Source: Coccinella septempunctata (Eukaryota > Arthropoda > Insecta > Coleoptera > Coccinellidae). From it: a DNA stretch of 64,000 nucleotides. This document shows positions 10,261 to 21,503 of the stretch, piece by piece (positions within the stretch are counted from its first letter, which is position 1; every line of letters begins with the position of its first letter). The notes beneath the pieces are model-generated. The model was not told the DNA's origin and did not search any database. It saw only the letters and a program-made list of their open reading frames with translations. A program made the translations under genes and the position numbers. Where the stretch lies: assembly GCF_907165205.1 (NCBI RefSeq), contig NC_058193.1, positions 16,319,521 to 16,383,520 of the forward strand. Direction: 5' to 3'.

Positions 10261-10441
10261 GCTGTATGTCGAATGCAGTTTGTGCTGTAAAGTAACTGCA
10301 CAGTCCACCGGGACATATACGGTCCTTTTTGGTGCAGTTATTGCATTACCGTCACTGCAGTCAATTGAAGCAACGAAGTACAGTTTTTGTACAGTGACTG
10401 GATTTCAGTGTTTGCTGGGGTAATTCTTAGATTTTGCTGTA

Positions 10442-11488
10442 TTACCTTCCATGCAGATGAACTGACATCGTTAGCATAGTGGATTGTTGTTGAATCAGCA
10501 TATTATAAAGATGGTGTATAGGGACATTTAAAAATAGCTCATGGTGATCATTTTCCAATACATAATCTGGATGGCAATTGTAATAAGGAACGTTTTGTAA
10601 CCTTAGAAGTTGGTATTTTATAGAAAAATTCTTGGTGTGAAATTTTGGCAACAGCATCATTTCTTTTCTTGTAATCCGTCCTACGAACTTCTGGCATCCC
10701 CCAGTGATGTGGTGGATGGTTTCATGTGTCGTACAGCCATAAAGACAGCTATTGTCCGCCACTGAGGTGTTCTTGGTATAATTCATATACCTAGTTCTTT
10801 CTAGGTATCACTTAATCTTGGATAACAATGATGAATCCCTCTGTCTCAGGAAATAACTTTCCGCAAGTCAACCAGTAGTTAGTAGTTCGACTCAGATATG
10901 TCGACATAATTATGGTTGACCTCGTTCTGGTGTCTCCCATGTAATAAAGGTTTGCCATCAGTTTCTGCATTTTGATTTCTGCAGAGTGTTTGACGATTTC
11001 TATGTGATCCTGTTGCTGATTTAATGGATAAGAATTATAGTATGACAAACTGCTTGATGAAGTTCTGATGAAGCAGGCTTGTTCAGGAAATATTCTCGAA
11101 GTCCTTCAATTTACTGGAACATACGGTTGGACGAATCATTTTCATTCCTCGAATCTCAAGATGTCGTGTTAGCTCTGTTCGTTCTATTGAGCTCCTAGGG
11201 TAATGTCAACATTGTTCTTATTTTTCTCTGTAGGGCTGCTAAATCAGTGGTGGTCCAAGTGATGATACCGAATAGTTCAGTGCTGAGCAAGCGTAGGTAT
11301 TAATCGCTTTGATCAGATTCTTGCTGTTTAGACCTGTTTTCATTATCCTTCTCAGTTTTCTAGTGAACTCCATAGCTAATTCTATCTTCATCTTGCTCTG
11401 ATTGATCCTTCTAGCCTGTTCGATCCCTTGATATTTATACGAATCTCCCTCCTTTAATGCTTAGATTTCTGCACCTTCCTTGAGTTTG
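10442..11488 (-). pseudogene. R4/Dong-like LINE copy B, 3' part (C-terminal domain)
   Basis: Minus-strand remnant of the same LINE family as 18708-21092; the two parts were one element before the insertion of 11489-18707. The reading frames are broken. Recognisable blocks are the linker S-R-T-T-N-Y-W-L..F-P-E-T-E-G-F and a Cys-His block C-L-Y-G-C..H-I-T-G-G-C, followed by Y-Y-N-C-H-P-D-Y-V-L-E-N. In the R2/R4 group this region precedes a restriction-like endonuclease. The copy stops before the P-D..D catalytic motif that is kept in copy C at about 40000, so it is 3'-truncated next to the TIR element at 10421. Confidence 0.75.
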
Positions 11489-11586
11489 AAATGAAATGAA
11501 ATGATATTTATTCATCCATTCAGACACATTCAGACAAGTCATAAAAAATAATTCAATAAATGAACAGACAAGTATAGAACTTGAAA

Positions 11587-11850
11587 TTAACTAATAAAGT
11601 TATCATTCAAATATTCATTAACACTGTAATAGCATTTTGATAAAAGTAAATTTATAATTTTTTTAGAAAAACTAGACAATTTCAATGTCTTCATTGAATC
11701 AGGTAGATGATTGAATAAAATAACACTTTGATATTTAGACGATGATTCATATTTTGTTATTCTATGCTTCGGTATGAACAAAGTATTAGCATTTCTCGTA
11801 TTGTAATTGTGGAAACTAGACAGTTTAGTGTAGCTATTCTCATTTTTCTT
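11587..11850 (-). pseudogene. C-terminal tail of the jockey-like LINE ORF2
   Basis: Minus-strand frame with N-Y-N-T-R-N-A-N-T-L-F-I-P and F-N-H-L-P-D-S-M-K, typical of the end of CR1/jockey-type ORF2 proteins. It rejoins L-L-F-V-K-N at 13074 when the inserted LINE 11851-13068 and one AAGAA are removed. Confidence 0.8.
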
Positions 11851-13073
11851 TTATTTATTTATTTATTCATTCAAACTCAGGGACATCAACAGGAAAGAAT
11901 CCCAAAACAACATCCACCAATTACTTCAAATACACAATGAAATAATAAATCATGTACAGATAAGGACTTAACTACTTACTAATTACTATAAGAATTTTAA
12001 CTCAATGAAAAATATTTTTGACTTTATTTTTGAATGAAGACAATGACACAGAAAATGGATCTAAATTACAACAATATTTATTAAAGAGTTCACAAAACCT
12101 TGCAATGGGACAGTTTCTGCCAACATTAGTTCGAAAATTCGGAGCAGCCAACAACTCTCTGCTCCTGGTACACCTCTTAGGTATACGAAGACCAACCAGT
12201 GATACCAGCTCAGAACAGTCATAATAATTTGTTATGACTTTATATACGAAAACGAGGTCCGTTAAAATTCTACGCTGCTCCAGAGTCTGCAAACGATAGA
12301 GAGATCGAATTCTACTAACACCCAGAGTGACGTAAACTCTGGTCAATTTAAAATGAAGAAACCTCAAAAACCTATTCTGCACTCTTTCCAATCTTAATTT
12401 ATTACAGTTATACAGGGGAGTCCACACTACGCTGGCAAAGTTGAGTTTACTATAAATAAAAGAATAGTAAACTACTTTAATGGCAGTTTCATCATCGAAA
12501 TCCTTACAAGTCCTGCAGAAGAATCCCAACGACCTGTTACAAGCATTAACTATATAATCAACATGTGCGTTGAAAGACAATTTTGAATCGAATATAACTC
12601 CCAAATCCTTTACTTGACTGACTCGTTTGATAGGTTCACCATTCAAATGGTATTGAAACTTGATAGAAGATATTTTTCTAGTGAAGGAAATACACGCACA
12701 TTTATGAATATTCAAATACATTTTCTTATGTTCACAATATTTTGCTAACTCATCCAGATCCCTCTGCAGTTCAATACAATCACGCACTGTTGAAATTTCC
12801 TTATAGATTTTCAAATCATCAGCATATAGGAGAATTTTCGAAAATTTGAAACAGTCAACCACATCATTGACGAATATCAAGAACAGCAATGGACCCAGAT
12901 GCGAGCCCTGAGGTACTCCAGAAGTCACAAAAAATGGCGCAGACCTATATCCATTCACACAGACTAACTGACTTCTATTAGAAATGTATGAAGCAAACCA
13001 CCTCAGCAAATCCCCATGCACACCGACCTGAGCCAGTGAAGACAGAAGGTGGTTGTGGTTGACCTTTGTTCTT
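11846..13073 (-). mobile_element. 5'-truncated second LINE (RT C-terminal half), AAGAA duplication
   Basis: The element spans about 11851-13068 on the minus strand, with AAGAA (plus strand TTCTT) at 11846-11850 and 13069-13073 and an AATAAATAAATAAAT tail at its 3' end. It encodes a long open RT segment of about 350 codons, from K-V-N-H-N-H-L-L to F-K-N-K-V-K-N-I-F-H, including G-V-P-Q-G-S-H-L-G-P-L-L-F-L and the active site Y-A-D-D. This jockey/CR1-like family is different from its host element. The open frame suggests a young insertion. The endonuclease and ORF1 were lost by 5' truncation. Confidence 0.85.
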
Positions 13074-14993
13074 AACAAACAAAAGACATTTGAATAAGTA
13101 GATACAAGGATAAGAAGATACAAGGAACAGTTCATGCTCCACAAAAACAGGCCTACAGGATTCTCGAGGTTCTAGCGCAAATATCATTCTAAGAATGCGT
13201 TTCTGGGCTATAAATACCCTAACGAGATCACTAGAGCAACCCCACACCATAATATTATAGACAAGATGACTAAAACCAAGCTATAATAGACATTCAGGAC
13301 AGCCGTGCGGGGAAGGTTATTTTTTATTCGTCGGATAGCATAGTAGGAAGAACTAAGTTTACCACTAATATAGGCAATATGATCAGTCCATCTTAAGCAT
13401 TGATCAATGTAGACACCTAGAAACTTTGTGGACTCCTTGGCAATTAAAGTCTTACGGCCATAGTTGAGAGTTAAAGGACCACCTTCTCTCAATCCAAATT
13501 TGATCACTACAGCCTACAGTTTTTTCCAAATTAAGAACCAGTAAATTCATTCTACAGCAATCAGCAAAAGCTTCCAACAATAATTGGCATAATTCAACAA
13601 GATCTTTCAGACTACCAGCGGTAACTAAAAATGATGTATCGTCAACAAATATTATGATCTTTATCTTGATATGATATGTGAGGTCATTTATAAAAAGTAA
13701 AAAAAGGAGCGGCCCTAGTACTGATCCCTGAGGAACACCAAGATGAATGTCATACTCATCAGAGTAGAAGTTATTTATTTTGACATGTAGTTTTCTATTT
13801 GTTACATAGTCATTGATCCAATCAAGGAATATACCTCGAAAACCAAGATTGTATAGTTTATTCATTAGAAACTCAGGTGAAATGGTGTCGAATGCTCGAG
13901 ACAGATCAAAAAATAGTCCAGCAACAAACAATCCCTTATCTAGTGCACACTGAATGGAATGTACAGAAAGTCCAGAACAGCAGTCTCAGTTGACCGCCCT
14001 GTTCTAAAACTATGTTGACTATCAGTAATTAAATTGAACCTGTCTAGAAATCTCACCATTCGATCCAAAACAATTCTCTCGAAAACTTTAGAAAACACGC
14101 TCAGCATTGATATAGGTCGGTACTTAACAATATCCTCAGGATTATTTTTCTTGAAAACAGGTAATATTGTGGCTTTTTTTAGAATATTCGGAAACACACC
14201 GGAACAGACTGATTCATTTATGAGATGAGCAAAGTGATCCGCTATATATTCAGAAATTAGCTTTATAACTCTCGCAGATATGAAATCAACTCCAGTGCTT
14301 TTTTTATTTTTTAAAGAATTAATGGTGTTTACCACTTCATAGCCATCTACAGGTTGGAAATAAAACGTTCTACTATGTGAAGGGGAGGAGGTACAAAATT
14401 TTATTTGAGTATTACCATAAGCCCATTTAACGGTATGTTCAGCGATACTTGAAAAATACAGAGCAAACGCATTTGTACTTCAACAGGTTTAGAATAACAA
14501 ATTCCATCAGCGTGCAAAACAATTTTAGAATTTTTATATGTAATCCTACCAGTTTCTTGATTCACGATTCTCCAAATCGTGTTACTCTTATTTTCCGAGT
14601 TAACCAGTAGCTTTGAATGAAAAGCCAGCTTTGCAGACTTTAGAAGTGAGTTATAATTGGCTTTAGCTTGTTTATATATTTGCAACATATTTGGATTTTA
14701 GGATTTTAGGTTACATTGGAACCAGAATAGATTTTTCAACTCAACACCTGCACTTTTTATTTCAGCTGATATCCAACCCTTCGACCTGTTCAAAGCAAAA
14801 TTTCGCTTTATCAAGGGGCAATGCTCATCAATCAACGATATGATGTTGTTTACAAAATATTCAAAACCATTATCCACAGCTGAAAATCGATACATATCAT
14901 CAAAAGAGCTATCAATGAAGGAATCCACAAGTCTACTAAGGTTACCTTCCGACAAATTCCTACACAAAATTATATCAGGGGGATTACCGAAGG
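13074..14993 (-). pseudogene. Jockey-like LINE ORF2: linker and reverse transcriptase
   Basis: Minus-strand ORF2 segment in four broken frames: post-endonuclease linker (14993-14698), W-R-I-V-N-Q-E-T-G block (14688-14401), RT fingers K-S-T-G-V-D-F-I-S..K-Y-R-P-I-S-M-L-S (14335-13940), and RT palm L-G-V-P-Q-G-S-V-L-G-P-L-L-F-L with the active site F-V-D-D (13931-13452). The thumb region T-K-F-L-G-V-Y-I-D continues from 13507 to 13074. RT makes cDNA at a nicked target. The frameshifts near 13935, 14340 and 14695 make it non-functional. Confidence 0.85.
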
Positions 14994-16845
14994 ATCCCAA
15001 CAAACACAATATACAGCAACTGTACAAATACTGCACTACAAATGCCACCAGAATGCAGCACAGAGATTGCTGTACTGAAACTGCACAGTTTCTGTGTTGA
15101 TAATTCTGCATTTTCAAAACGCAGTTTTTGATGTACAGTAACTGCACAGTTTCTGTATTCATAATTCTGCATTTTCAAAATGCATTTTGTGATGTACAGT
15201 GACTGCATAGTTTCTGTATTGATAATTCTGCATTTTCAAAACGCAGTTTTTGATGTACAGTGACTGCATAGTTTCTGTATTGATAATTCTGCATTTTCAA
15301 AATGCAGTTTGTGATGTACAGTGACTGCATAGTTTCTGTATTGATAATTCTGCATTTTCAAAACGCAGTTTTTGATGTACAGTGACTGCAGATTTTCTGT
15401 ATTGATAATACTGCATTTTCTAAACGCAGTTTGTGATGTACAGTGACTGCATAGTTTCTGTATTGATAATACTGCATTTTCTAAACGCAGTTTGTGATGT
15501 ACAGTGACTGCATAGTTTCTGTATTGATAATTCTGCATTTTCAAAATGCAGTTTGTGATGTACAGTGACTGCATAGTTTCTGTATTGATAATTCTGCATT
15601 TTCAAAACGCAGTTCTTGATGTACAGTAACTGCACAGTTTCTGTATTGATAATTCTGCATTTTCAAAACGCAGTTTTTGATATACAGTGACTGCACAGTT
15701 TCTGTATTTGCAATTCTTGATTTCAAAAATGGAGTATTTGATATAGAGTTAATAATAGAATATAGAATAATAATTCATAGGAATTCCTAAAACTTAAACA
15801 TATACCTTCTTCAAGAAGTTGAAAATTCGATTATGAAGGTTAAAGAGACATTTCATAAACAGATTTAATTCAATAATTGAAGACTCCGTTCATTACCAAA
15901 ATATGGATTATACCCATGATAGAAGAATACTTCATCGCACCATGGTGGTACCAGAATTAGCCAAATGATGGCATCACTGCTCTTGACGGTTGCGATCACA
16001 GGGTAGCATACACGTCTATTGCGGTGCAGCATACGCCAAACGATGGCGCCACCGGCGACGCATTACTCCAAGTCCTCTATGTAACCAGCGTTTATAGCAG
16101 GCACAATCTACGCTGCCTCGACGATTGTCGTAGCTAACTCCTATGGTTCATTAATCTCCACCCCTAAGAGTAGGCTATGTCTCAATTGGCGTGAAGTCAC
16201 CTTTGCGCTTACCGCAAAAATACTAAGTGAAATTGAAAATTTCTGATTTGCAGAATAGATTTTCTGTTTATAACTAGGAAACTTCTCTAATAGAATATTG
16301 TTTCGTAATTGCAAGTTTCGATATGGTTTTTACACAGTGACTGCTACATTTAAAGTGCAGCTACTGTATAGTTTGAGCACAGTGTCTATTGTATATAAAA
16401 TACAGCTTGCTGTACAGTTCTTGCGTGAACAAACTGCATATAAAACACAGCTAACTGTACAGTATTTGCACAGTGACCACTGCATTTAAAGTACAACTTG
16501 CTGTACAGTTTTAGCACGTAACTGCTGCATTTGAAGTGCAGCTATCTGTGCAGTTTTTGCAAAGTGAATACTGCATTTAAAGTACAGCTTGCTGTACAGT
16601 TTTAGCACGTCACTGCTGCATTTGAATTGCAGCTTGCTGTACAGTGGATTGCGATGCCATCGCTGTTTTTGAAGTGCAGCTGTGGCTGTATGTCGAATGC
16701 AGTTTGTACTGTACAGTAACTGCAAAGTCCACCTGGACATATACGGTCCTTTTTGGTGCAGTTATTGCATTACCGTAACTGCAGTCAATTGAAGCAACGA
16801 AGTACAGTTTTTGTACAGTGACTGCATTTCAGTGTTTGCTGGGAT
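14994..16845 (+). mobile_element. Unassigned TIR element, copy 2, inside the LINE endonuclease gene
   Basis: The element is 14996-16843 (1848 bp), with the same CCCAACAAACAC..GTGTTTGCTGGG ends as copy 1 and AT flanks at 14994-14995 and 16844-16845. It carries eleven 61-bp units on the left against eight in copy 1, the same unique middle, and a longer right ~46-bp array. Removing it with one AT rejoins the LINE frame as D-H-S-E-T-S-F-G-N-P-P. The middle lacks the 36-base insertion seen in copy 1 at 9681-9716. Confidence 0.9.
15086..15725 (+). repeat. 61-bp tandem array, about 11 units
   Basis: Unit starts recur every 61 bases, for example 15150, 15211, 15272, 15333, 15394, 15455, 15516, 15577 and 15638. 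Variants (AATGCAG/AACGCAG, GTGACTGCATAG/GTAACTGCACAG) cluster in neighbouring units, as expected from recent local amplification. The minus-strand open frames here (Y-I-T-N-C-I-L-K-M-Q-N-Y and so on) are by-products of the array. Confidence 0.9.
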
Positions 16846-17549
16846 GTCTCAGAATGATCAACAAAATAATAATCAAGTGAAAAAGCCAAGTGATCAGCAA
16901 TATGGGCAGTAAAAACTCTTGTACTACATAAATTCAGGTTACCATTTGTCATAATATAGTCAACCTTCGTAGAGGAAGATCTACCTAATGAGTCAGTAAA
17001 TATTCGAGTAGGACAAATTGAAGTAATTCTAAGGTTGAAACAATTCAACAGATCATCCAAGAGTTTTTTTGCCTTTTGTCTGCCAACCAAGTAATTAACA
17101 TTTAAATCACCACAAAGAAACATCAAGGCCTTTTGCTTTTCACAATGTTGCAAAATGAAAGCCATCTTATTTAGGAAGGTCTCAATTCTACCCGAGGGCG
17201 GTCTGTACGCACTTATAATAGTGAAATAGGTAGTACCAATTTTCAGCCCGACCGCACAGCACCCGCACTCAAAGATATTACCAAAGATATTACACACCAA
17301 ATATCTTTGCTCGCACTCCATCTCTTCTGATATCCTGGAGACTTGAAGGTCCTTTACCTCCAATCCAACCCTGGTGAATATCACTGTACCACCCTGTTCA
17401 TGTAAAGAACGACAGAAACTAGCTGCTCGCACATAACCCGGAAGATTCACTACACTTAGAGCTTCGGCACTACACCAGTGTTCAGCCACACTCACAACAT
17501 CAGGATTTTCATCGTCCAATAATACCGTTAAGTTATTAATTTGGTTCAT
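16846..17549 (-). pseudogene. Jockey-like LINE endonuclease domain
   Basis: Minus-strand apurinic/apyrimidinic-type endonuclease, which nicks the target to prime reverse transcription. Motifs in order: S-V-A-E-H-W (metal-binding Glu), I-S-A-Y-R-P-P-S-G, L-C-G-D-L-N-V-N (catalytic Asp and Asn), V-D-Y-I-M-T-N, and I-A-D-H-L-A-F-S (catalytic Asp-His). All key residues are present, but the gene is cut by the TIR element directly after S-E-T-S. Confidence 0.85.
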
Positions 17550-17599
17550 GATGGATTGAACATTCAGTTGGAGAATTCTCAGTCTTATAATATCGCTAT

Positions 17600-18695
17600 T
17601 TATGGCTTCCGATTTTTTATTCGACCACCGTAAAAATTGTTGACACTAGCTCTATTTGTCCAATTGGATTGAACCATAACTTTATCGTATTCATCACTAG
17701 GTATTAGAACCTTAAACGAAGAATAGCTATCCGGGTAACGCGACTGAACCGATTCACATTTTACATCGGAGACATTGGTCAGCAAAAATGATCGAAGATC
17801 CACAGCACTCGTTTCTGGTTTTAAGTTAGAAACATGTAGGGCTTTATACTACACAATTCCTTCTACTTTAGATGTACAAGAAAACTTTCCAACAACTAAT
17901 GCTTGAGGTTTTCTTCCCTTTGGCTTTTTATTAGAAACAAGTTGCCAGTTATATTCATCATTTGTTTCACTGTGAGGATTGACCTGGTTATTTATTTCAG
18001 AATTAGTTTGAAGATTGACCTGTTCATTTATTCCAGGATTAATCTGAAGATTATTAAGCACATTTGCCTCTAGTGAAGTAATTGTTCGTTTATTTCGAGA
18101 CGATTTATTTGCATCGGGTATCTCGAGTGATCCTGAAAATAGGTTAGAAACTTCAGTTACAGTAGTACTCATCGCTATATCATTCTTGTGAGCGACAGTT
18201 ACAGCATCACTAAATGAGATCTTCGGATTCAGTCTTGTAGTGTTTATTATATTAACATCCTGTTTATCTTTTTTTAGCTCTTTTTTTTAATTCGGAGATA
18301 ATGGAATCTCTCTCAGCCAGCTCTCTTTGTAAACAAACAATTTTCTTCCTCAACAATTGAGAGTTTTCAGAAAGTAGTTTGTTTTTATCCTCCATTTCGG
18401 AAATTATCTTCATCAAAAGATCTTGAGTTGATGAGTCTTTAGTCACCATGATTTCAACCTATTCGCTTTCAATTTCAGATGTTGGAAATATGATTTTCTC
18501 CATATTCATTATTTCACAAGAAGGAGAGATCAAGAAATCGGTATCACAACATTTTCCAACTCGTCCGGCACATCCATTATGAAATACTTTGAGACACTTA
18601 TTGCATTTAATACTGTTTTTAGCAATATTTCTCTTGCACTTAGCACATTTATTGACATTCGCAAGCGGAGCGACTTCTTTACTTGACGAAGACAT
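17600..18695 (-). pseudogene. Jockey-like LINE ORF1 with PHD-like zinc finger and coiled coil
   Basis: Minus-strand ORF1 begins at ATG 18695, which decides the start. An N-terminal Cys-rich PHD-like finger (C-A-K-C..C-N-K-C..F-H-N-G-C) lies at residues about 17-45. A coiled-coil-like stretch follows (18449-18264: L-L-M-K-I-I-S-E-M-E-D-K), then a hydrophilic Asn/Gln-rich region (18172-17849) and a C-terminal block (17803-17600) containing F-K-V-L-I-P-S-D-E-Y. Such proteins bind LINE RNA. It is broken by stops near 18460, 18264 and 17848. PHD fingers in ORF1 are known from some CR1- and jockey-type elements. Confidence 0.75.
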
Positions 18696-18707
18696 ATTGT
18701 CGAATTG

Positions 18708-21092
18708 TTGAATGTACCGTCTTCTATTTTACCTTTCATTATGTTGAGAAGACGACATTTTTCCAGTCCGAATTTCATTTTTATATCTTCAGAGAATTCT
18801 TCTACCATTTTCAGCATCTGTTGCATTTGTTTTTTAGTAGATGCAAGATGTTTGAAATCATCCATGTAAAAGAGATGATTCAGATTCATCATAGTCCTAC
18901 TGCCGCACTTGATGGCAAATCCGTACTCCGTAGAATTCAATCTATAAGATTCAGGATTCAGGGATATGCAGAAACACAGAGGGCTCAGCGAGTCTCCTTG
19001 AAAAATTCCGCCTCTTATTGGAATAGGACCAGTTGTGATGGGGCTATTTGCTGCTTTCATCTGTGGACTAGTGCGCCATGTTGACATGGCGGAACTCATC
19101 AAGAGCCATTCCGCTCTTGATATGGAATCGAATCCTTTCTTGTGGTCTACATAAACACCTTAAAGATTTCTTCGTTTAGAGAATGCTTGATTGCAGATAA
19201 CTGAATCAATTCTTAGCTGTTCTTAGCATCCTTGGCTGTATTTGGCGCATCCTGTCTGTTGTGTAGCAATGATGTTATTATCTTCACAATGGTTGTAAAT
19301 GCGGTTTGAAATGCAAGATATGATTAACTTTATATAGTGTTGGAAGGTATGTGATTTGTCGATATTTCGATGGATCTTCTGTATTCCTTTGGTCTTCAGT
19401 TAACTGGTATGTTGTGCCATGTGTTGGAAAAACTTCAGGATACTTCATGACCTCGTGTATGGCGGAGATTAATTCTTCATGCATTATCCAAAGTTTCTTT
19501 ATCCAGTTCTGTAAACCATCAGGTCCATGTGTTTTTCAGTTGTGAAGTTCTTCGATAGCCGATTTCACTTCTTCAATTTTGATCATACCATGCTGCATTG
19601 GTTCGTAATTCAGTGCTTTAGGTTCCATCTTGTATCTCCTTTGAACTGAAGTTTCGTGGATAATTGGTTTGTTCAGAATTGTTCAATGGCTTCCTTTGTT
19701 GGTAACTTTCCATTTTCCCTACCAGGCGATGTGAATAATCGATAGAAAGTTTCTTCTGACTTTTCGAATAAACTGTTGTCCCTTTTCCGGCTATAATTGC
19801 ATTTATATCTCCTCAGACGTTCCGCATACAGAGTAAGTTTCTGCTTCAATCTATCAAGGCAGTGGGGAGCTATAGGATTCTTCATCTCTCGTTCTGTGTG
19901 TGTCCTGTTCCTAGCTATGATTTCTTCAGCCATTTTCACTATTTTCATTCCTCGATTCCCTTTTAAGTAGATACTCCGTCAGTCGTCCAATGTCTCAGTT
20001 TAGAGTTCATGTTTCGTTTTAAAGACGTTTCTGCCATGGTGGCAGATGTAACTTCAATCTTGGACCATTATTGTTCGTTCGCCGAATTCTTGCCCCCAAG
20101 GTTTTTGCTGTTTTTAGTGCTCCACAGTGAGAAACTAGATGCAGATATTCCAATGAACCCCCGTTTTGTAGGTACTCGGGTAAAACGTCCTTATTCAAGA
20201 TGTCAACTACAACTGATTATTTGTTGGATGTACTGAATCGGGGAATTGCTATTCGATGAAGAGGATTTGTTCCTTCAAACTCAGCAACGTATCTTCTCAT
20301 GTAGGAGTCAATTTATCGGCGGAGCTCTTCCCTATCGTCCTGGTATTCAGGCTCACTTGCGATGGAAGATGGATTTTCGACTTCAATTTCTTCTGGCTAT
20401 TCCTGCCCAGGTGGGAAAATTTCATCTGGAGCATTGGTATTGCTCTCTATTGATAACTGTTCTTGCTTTGGATATAAGTTCATTCCTCAAAATTACGCGG
20501 TAATTACTGCTAGCCGTTTGTCAGTAACATTGAGATTTGGGCAGGCATTGCAAAATTCCTCATTTAGCCTTTTCCTATAGTTGTTTGTGTTCTGCCCATT
20601 CCCGTGATGGTGTTATATATGCACACAATAGTTTCATTCATGGACGTTGTCCACTTTATGCGCTTTCTGAATTACCCCTCTTGGGTGAGCACTGTGGCTG
20701 AACATCCTGCGCAGAAGCTTCATCGGTTCGAATTGGTAATTGAGTTTGACTCGCTGGTTGTTGGTGCGGATTCGGAGCTGTAGCTTATTTTGCGGCAAGA
20801 GCCCGCTTCCAAAGCATCCTACCATCGACGACCCTCATGCTGTCATGTCCTGACGATCCCCAGACAGCGACTTCTTTCTTCTCGTAATCACTATATTCAT
20901 GGGTTTGTGCTCCCCTTTCTTAGTTTGGGGGAGGGGTAGAGAAATGAGAGCAAAAAGAGCACCCCTATATAGGATGTTTGAAAGAAAGGAGAAAGAAACG
21001 GGATCGTGGACAGCAGGCATGGCTAGCTGAACCGTCTACGAGGCTAGCTGACAGGCTATCCACTATAGGCACCGGCCAGGCAGGCCAGACAT
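18708..21092 (-). pseudogene. R4/Dong-like LINE copy B, 5' and RT part
   Basis: Minus strand. Near 21000-20830 is the 5' region also found in copy C (23770-23990). Then come a degraded N-terminal region, the R-H-W-T-T-D-G-V-like segment (~20000), and a RT domain with G-G-I-F-Q-G-D-S-L-S-P-L-C-F (about 19010) and the active site Y-M-D-D (about 18870) followed by K-F-G-L-E-K-C. Y-M-D-D and the single-ORF layout match the R2/R4 group. Many frameshifts. The element is cut at 18707 after D-G-T-F and continues at 11488. Confidence 0.8.
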
Positions 21093-21503
21093 TACTTTAT
21101 CTTATTATCAATGAAAGAATGACCGAAACTTGGACGTATTAATTTTTAAAAATTCCAAACTAAGCCGAAGGGTCTTCCCCTTCCCTTCTTCTTCAAAGGC
21201 TAAAAAACGCCTACATGTCAAAGGGAACACAAGAACGTCATACAGAAAAAACATACCTAGGATGGAGATTTTGAGTGAAAACTGTTACGTTACAGCAGTG
21301 GATGAGATAGTATGCGAAAATACAGACTCTTAGAAAACTTTTCTCTCCGGAAATGAAGGATTCACTTTTTCAACGTAGGCTTTTTCGAAACGTATTAGGC
21401 TTATATTAGTTTGTAATTTTTAAAATAAATATACGTTCAAGTTCCTGTTATTCTCTCATTGATGATATAGAGTGGATGCTACACCAGTTTACATTATCTT
21501 ATT
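21093..21503. other. Spacer between transposons, no gene seen
   Basis: A short plus-strand open frame at 21130-21333 has no recognisable domain. Nothing else is supported. Confidence 0.35.

Larger units (their letters stand above)
8843..10421 (+). mobile_element. Unassigned TIR element, copy 1, with two internal tandem arrays
   Basis: The element is 8845-10419 (1575 bp). It begins CCCAACAAACAC and ends GTGTTTGCTGGG, 12-bp inverted ends with one mismatch, and is flanked by GT (8843-8844 and 10420-10421). The left part is an array of eight 61-bp repeats, the middle is unique, and the right part is an array of about six degenerate ~46-bp repeats. Both arrays share words around TGTACAGT and ACTGCA. 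No transposase is encoded, so it is non-autonomous. An empty copy of the target at 6673-6752 confirms both ends. A 2-bp duplication is known from CACTA- and Mirage-like groups, but I cannot assign the superfamily. Confidence 0.85.
11484..18712 (-). mobile_element. Near full-length jockey-like LINE, 11489-18707, TTGAA duplication
   Basis: Non-LTR retrotransposon on the minus strand, inserted in R4-like copy B. The TTGAA target duplication is at 11484-11488 and 18708-18712, and the tail reads (minus) as repeated CATTT units at 11489-11505. The order is ORF1 (18695-17600), apurinic-type endonuclease (17549-16846, then 14993 onward), RT (14335-13074) and a C-terminal tail (11850-11587). It is split twice: by the TIR element at 14996-16843 and by another LINE at 11851-13068. 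The 5' UTR is only 12 bases before ATG 18695, so it may be slightly 5'-truncated. All ORFs carry stops or frameshifts. Confidence 0.85.

Noticed and set aside
11821..11880. TTTATTTATTTATTTATTC near 11850 as a simple microsatellite.
   Set aside because: It is the A-rich tail of the LINE at 11851-13068, confirmed by the AAGAA target duplication next to it.
14984..15726. Several long minus-strand open frames with repeated peptides (Y-I-T-N-C-I-L-K-M-Q-N-Y and similar), also at 9917-10308.
   Set aside because: They read through the 61-bp and ~46-bp tandem arrays; 61 is not a multiple of 3 and the peptides have no domain. They are by-products of the repeats.
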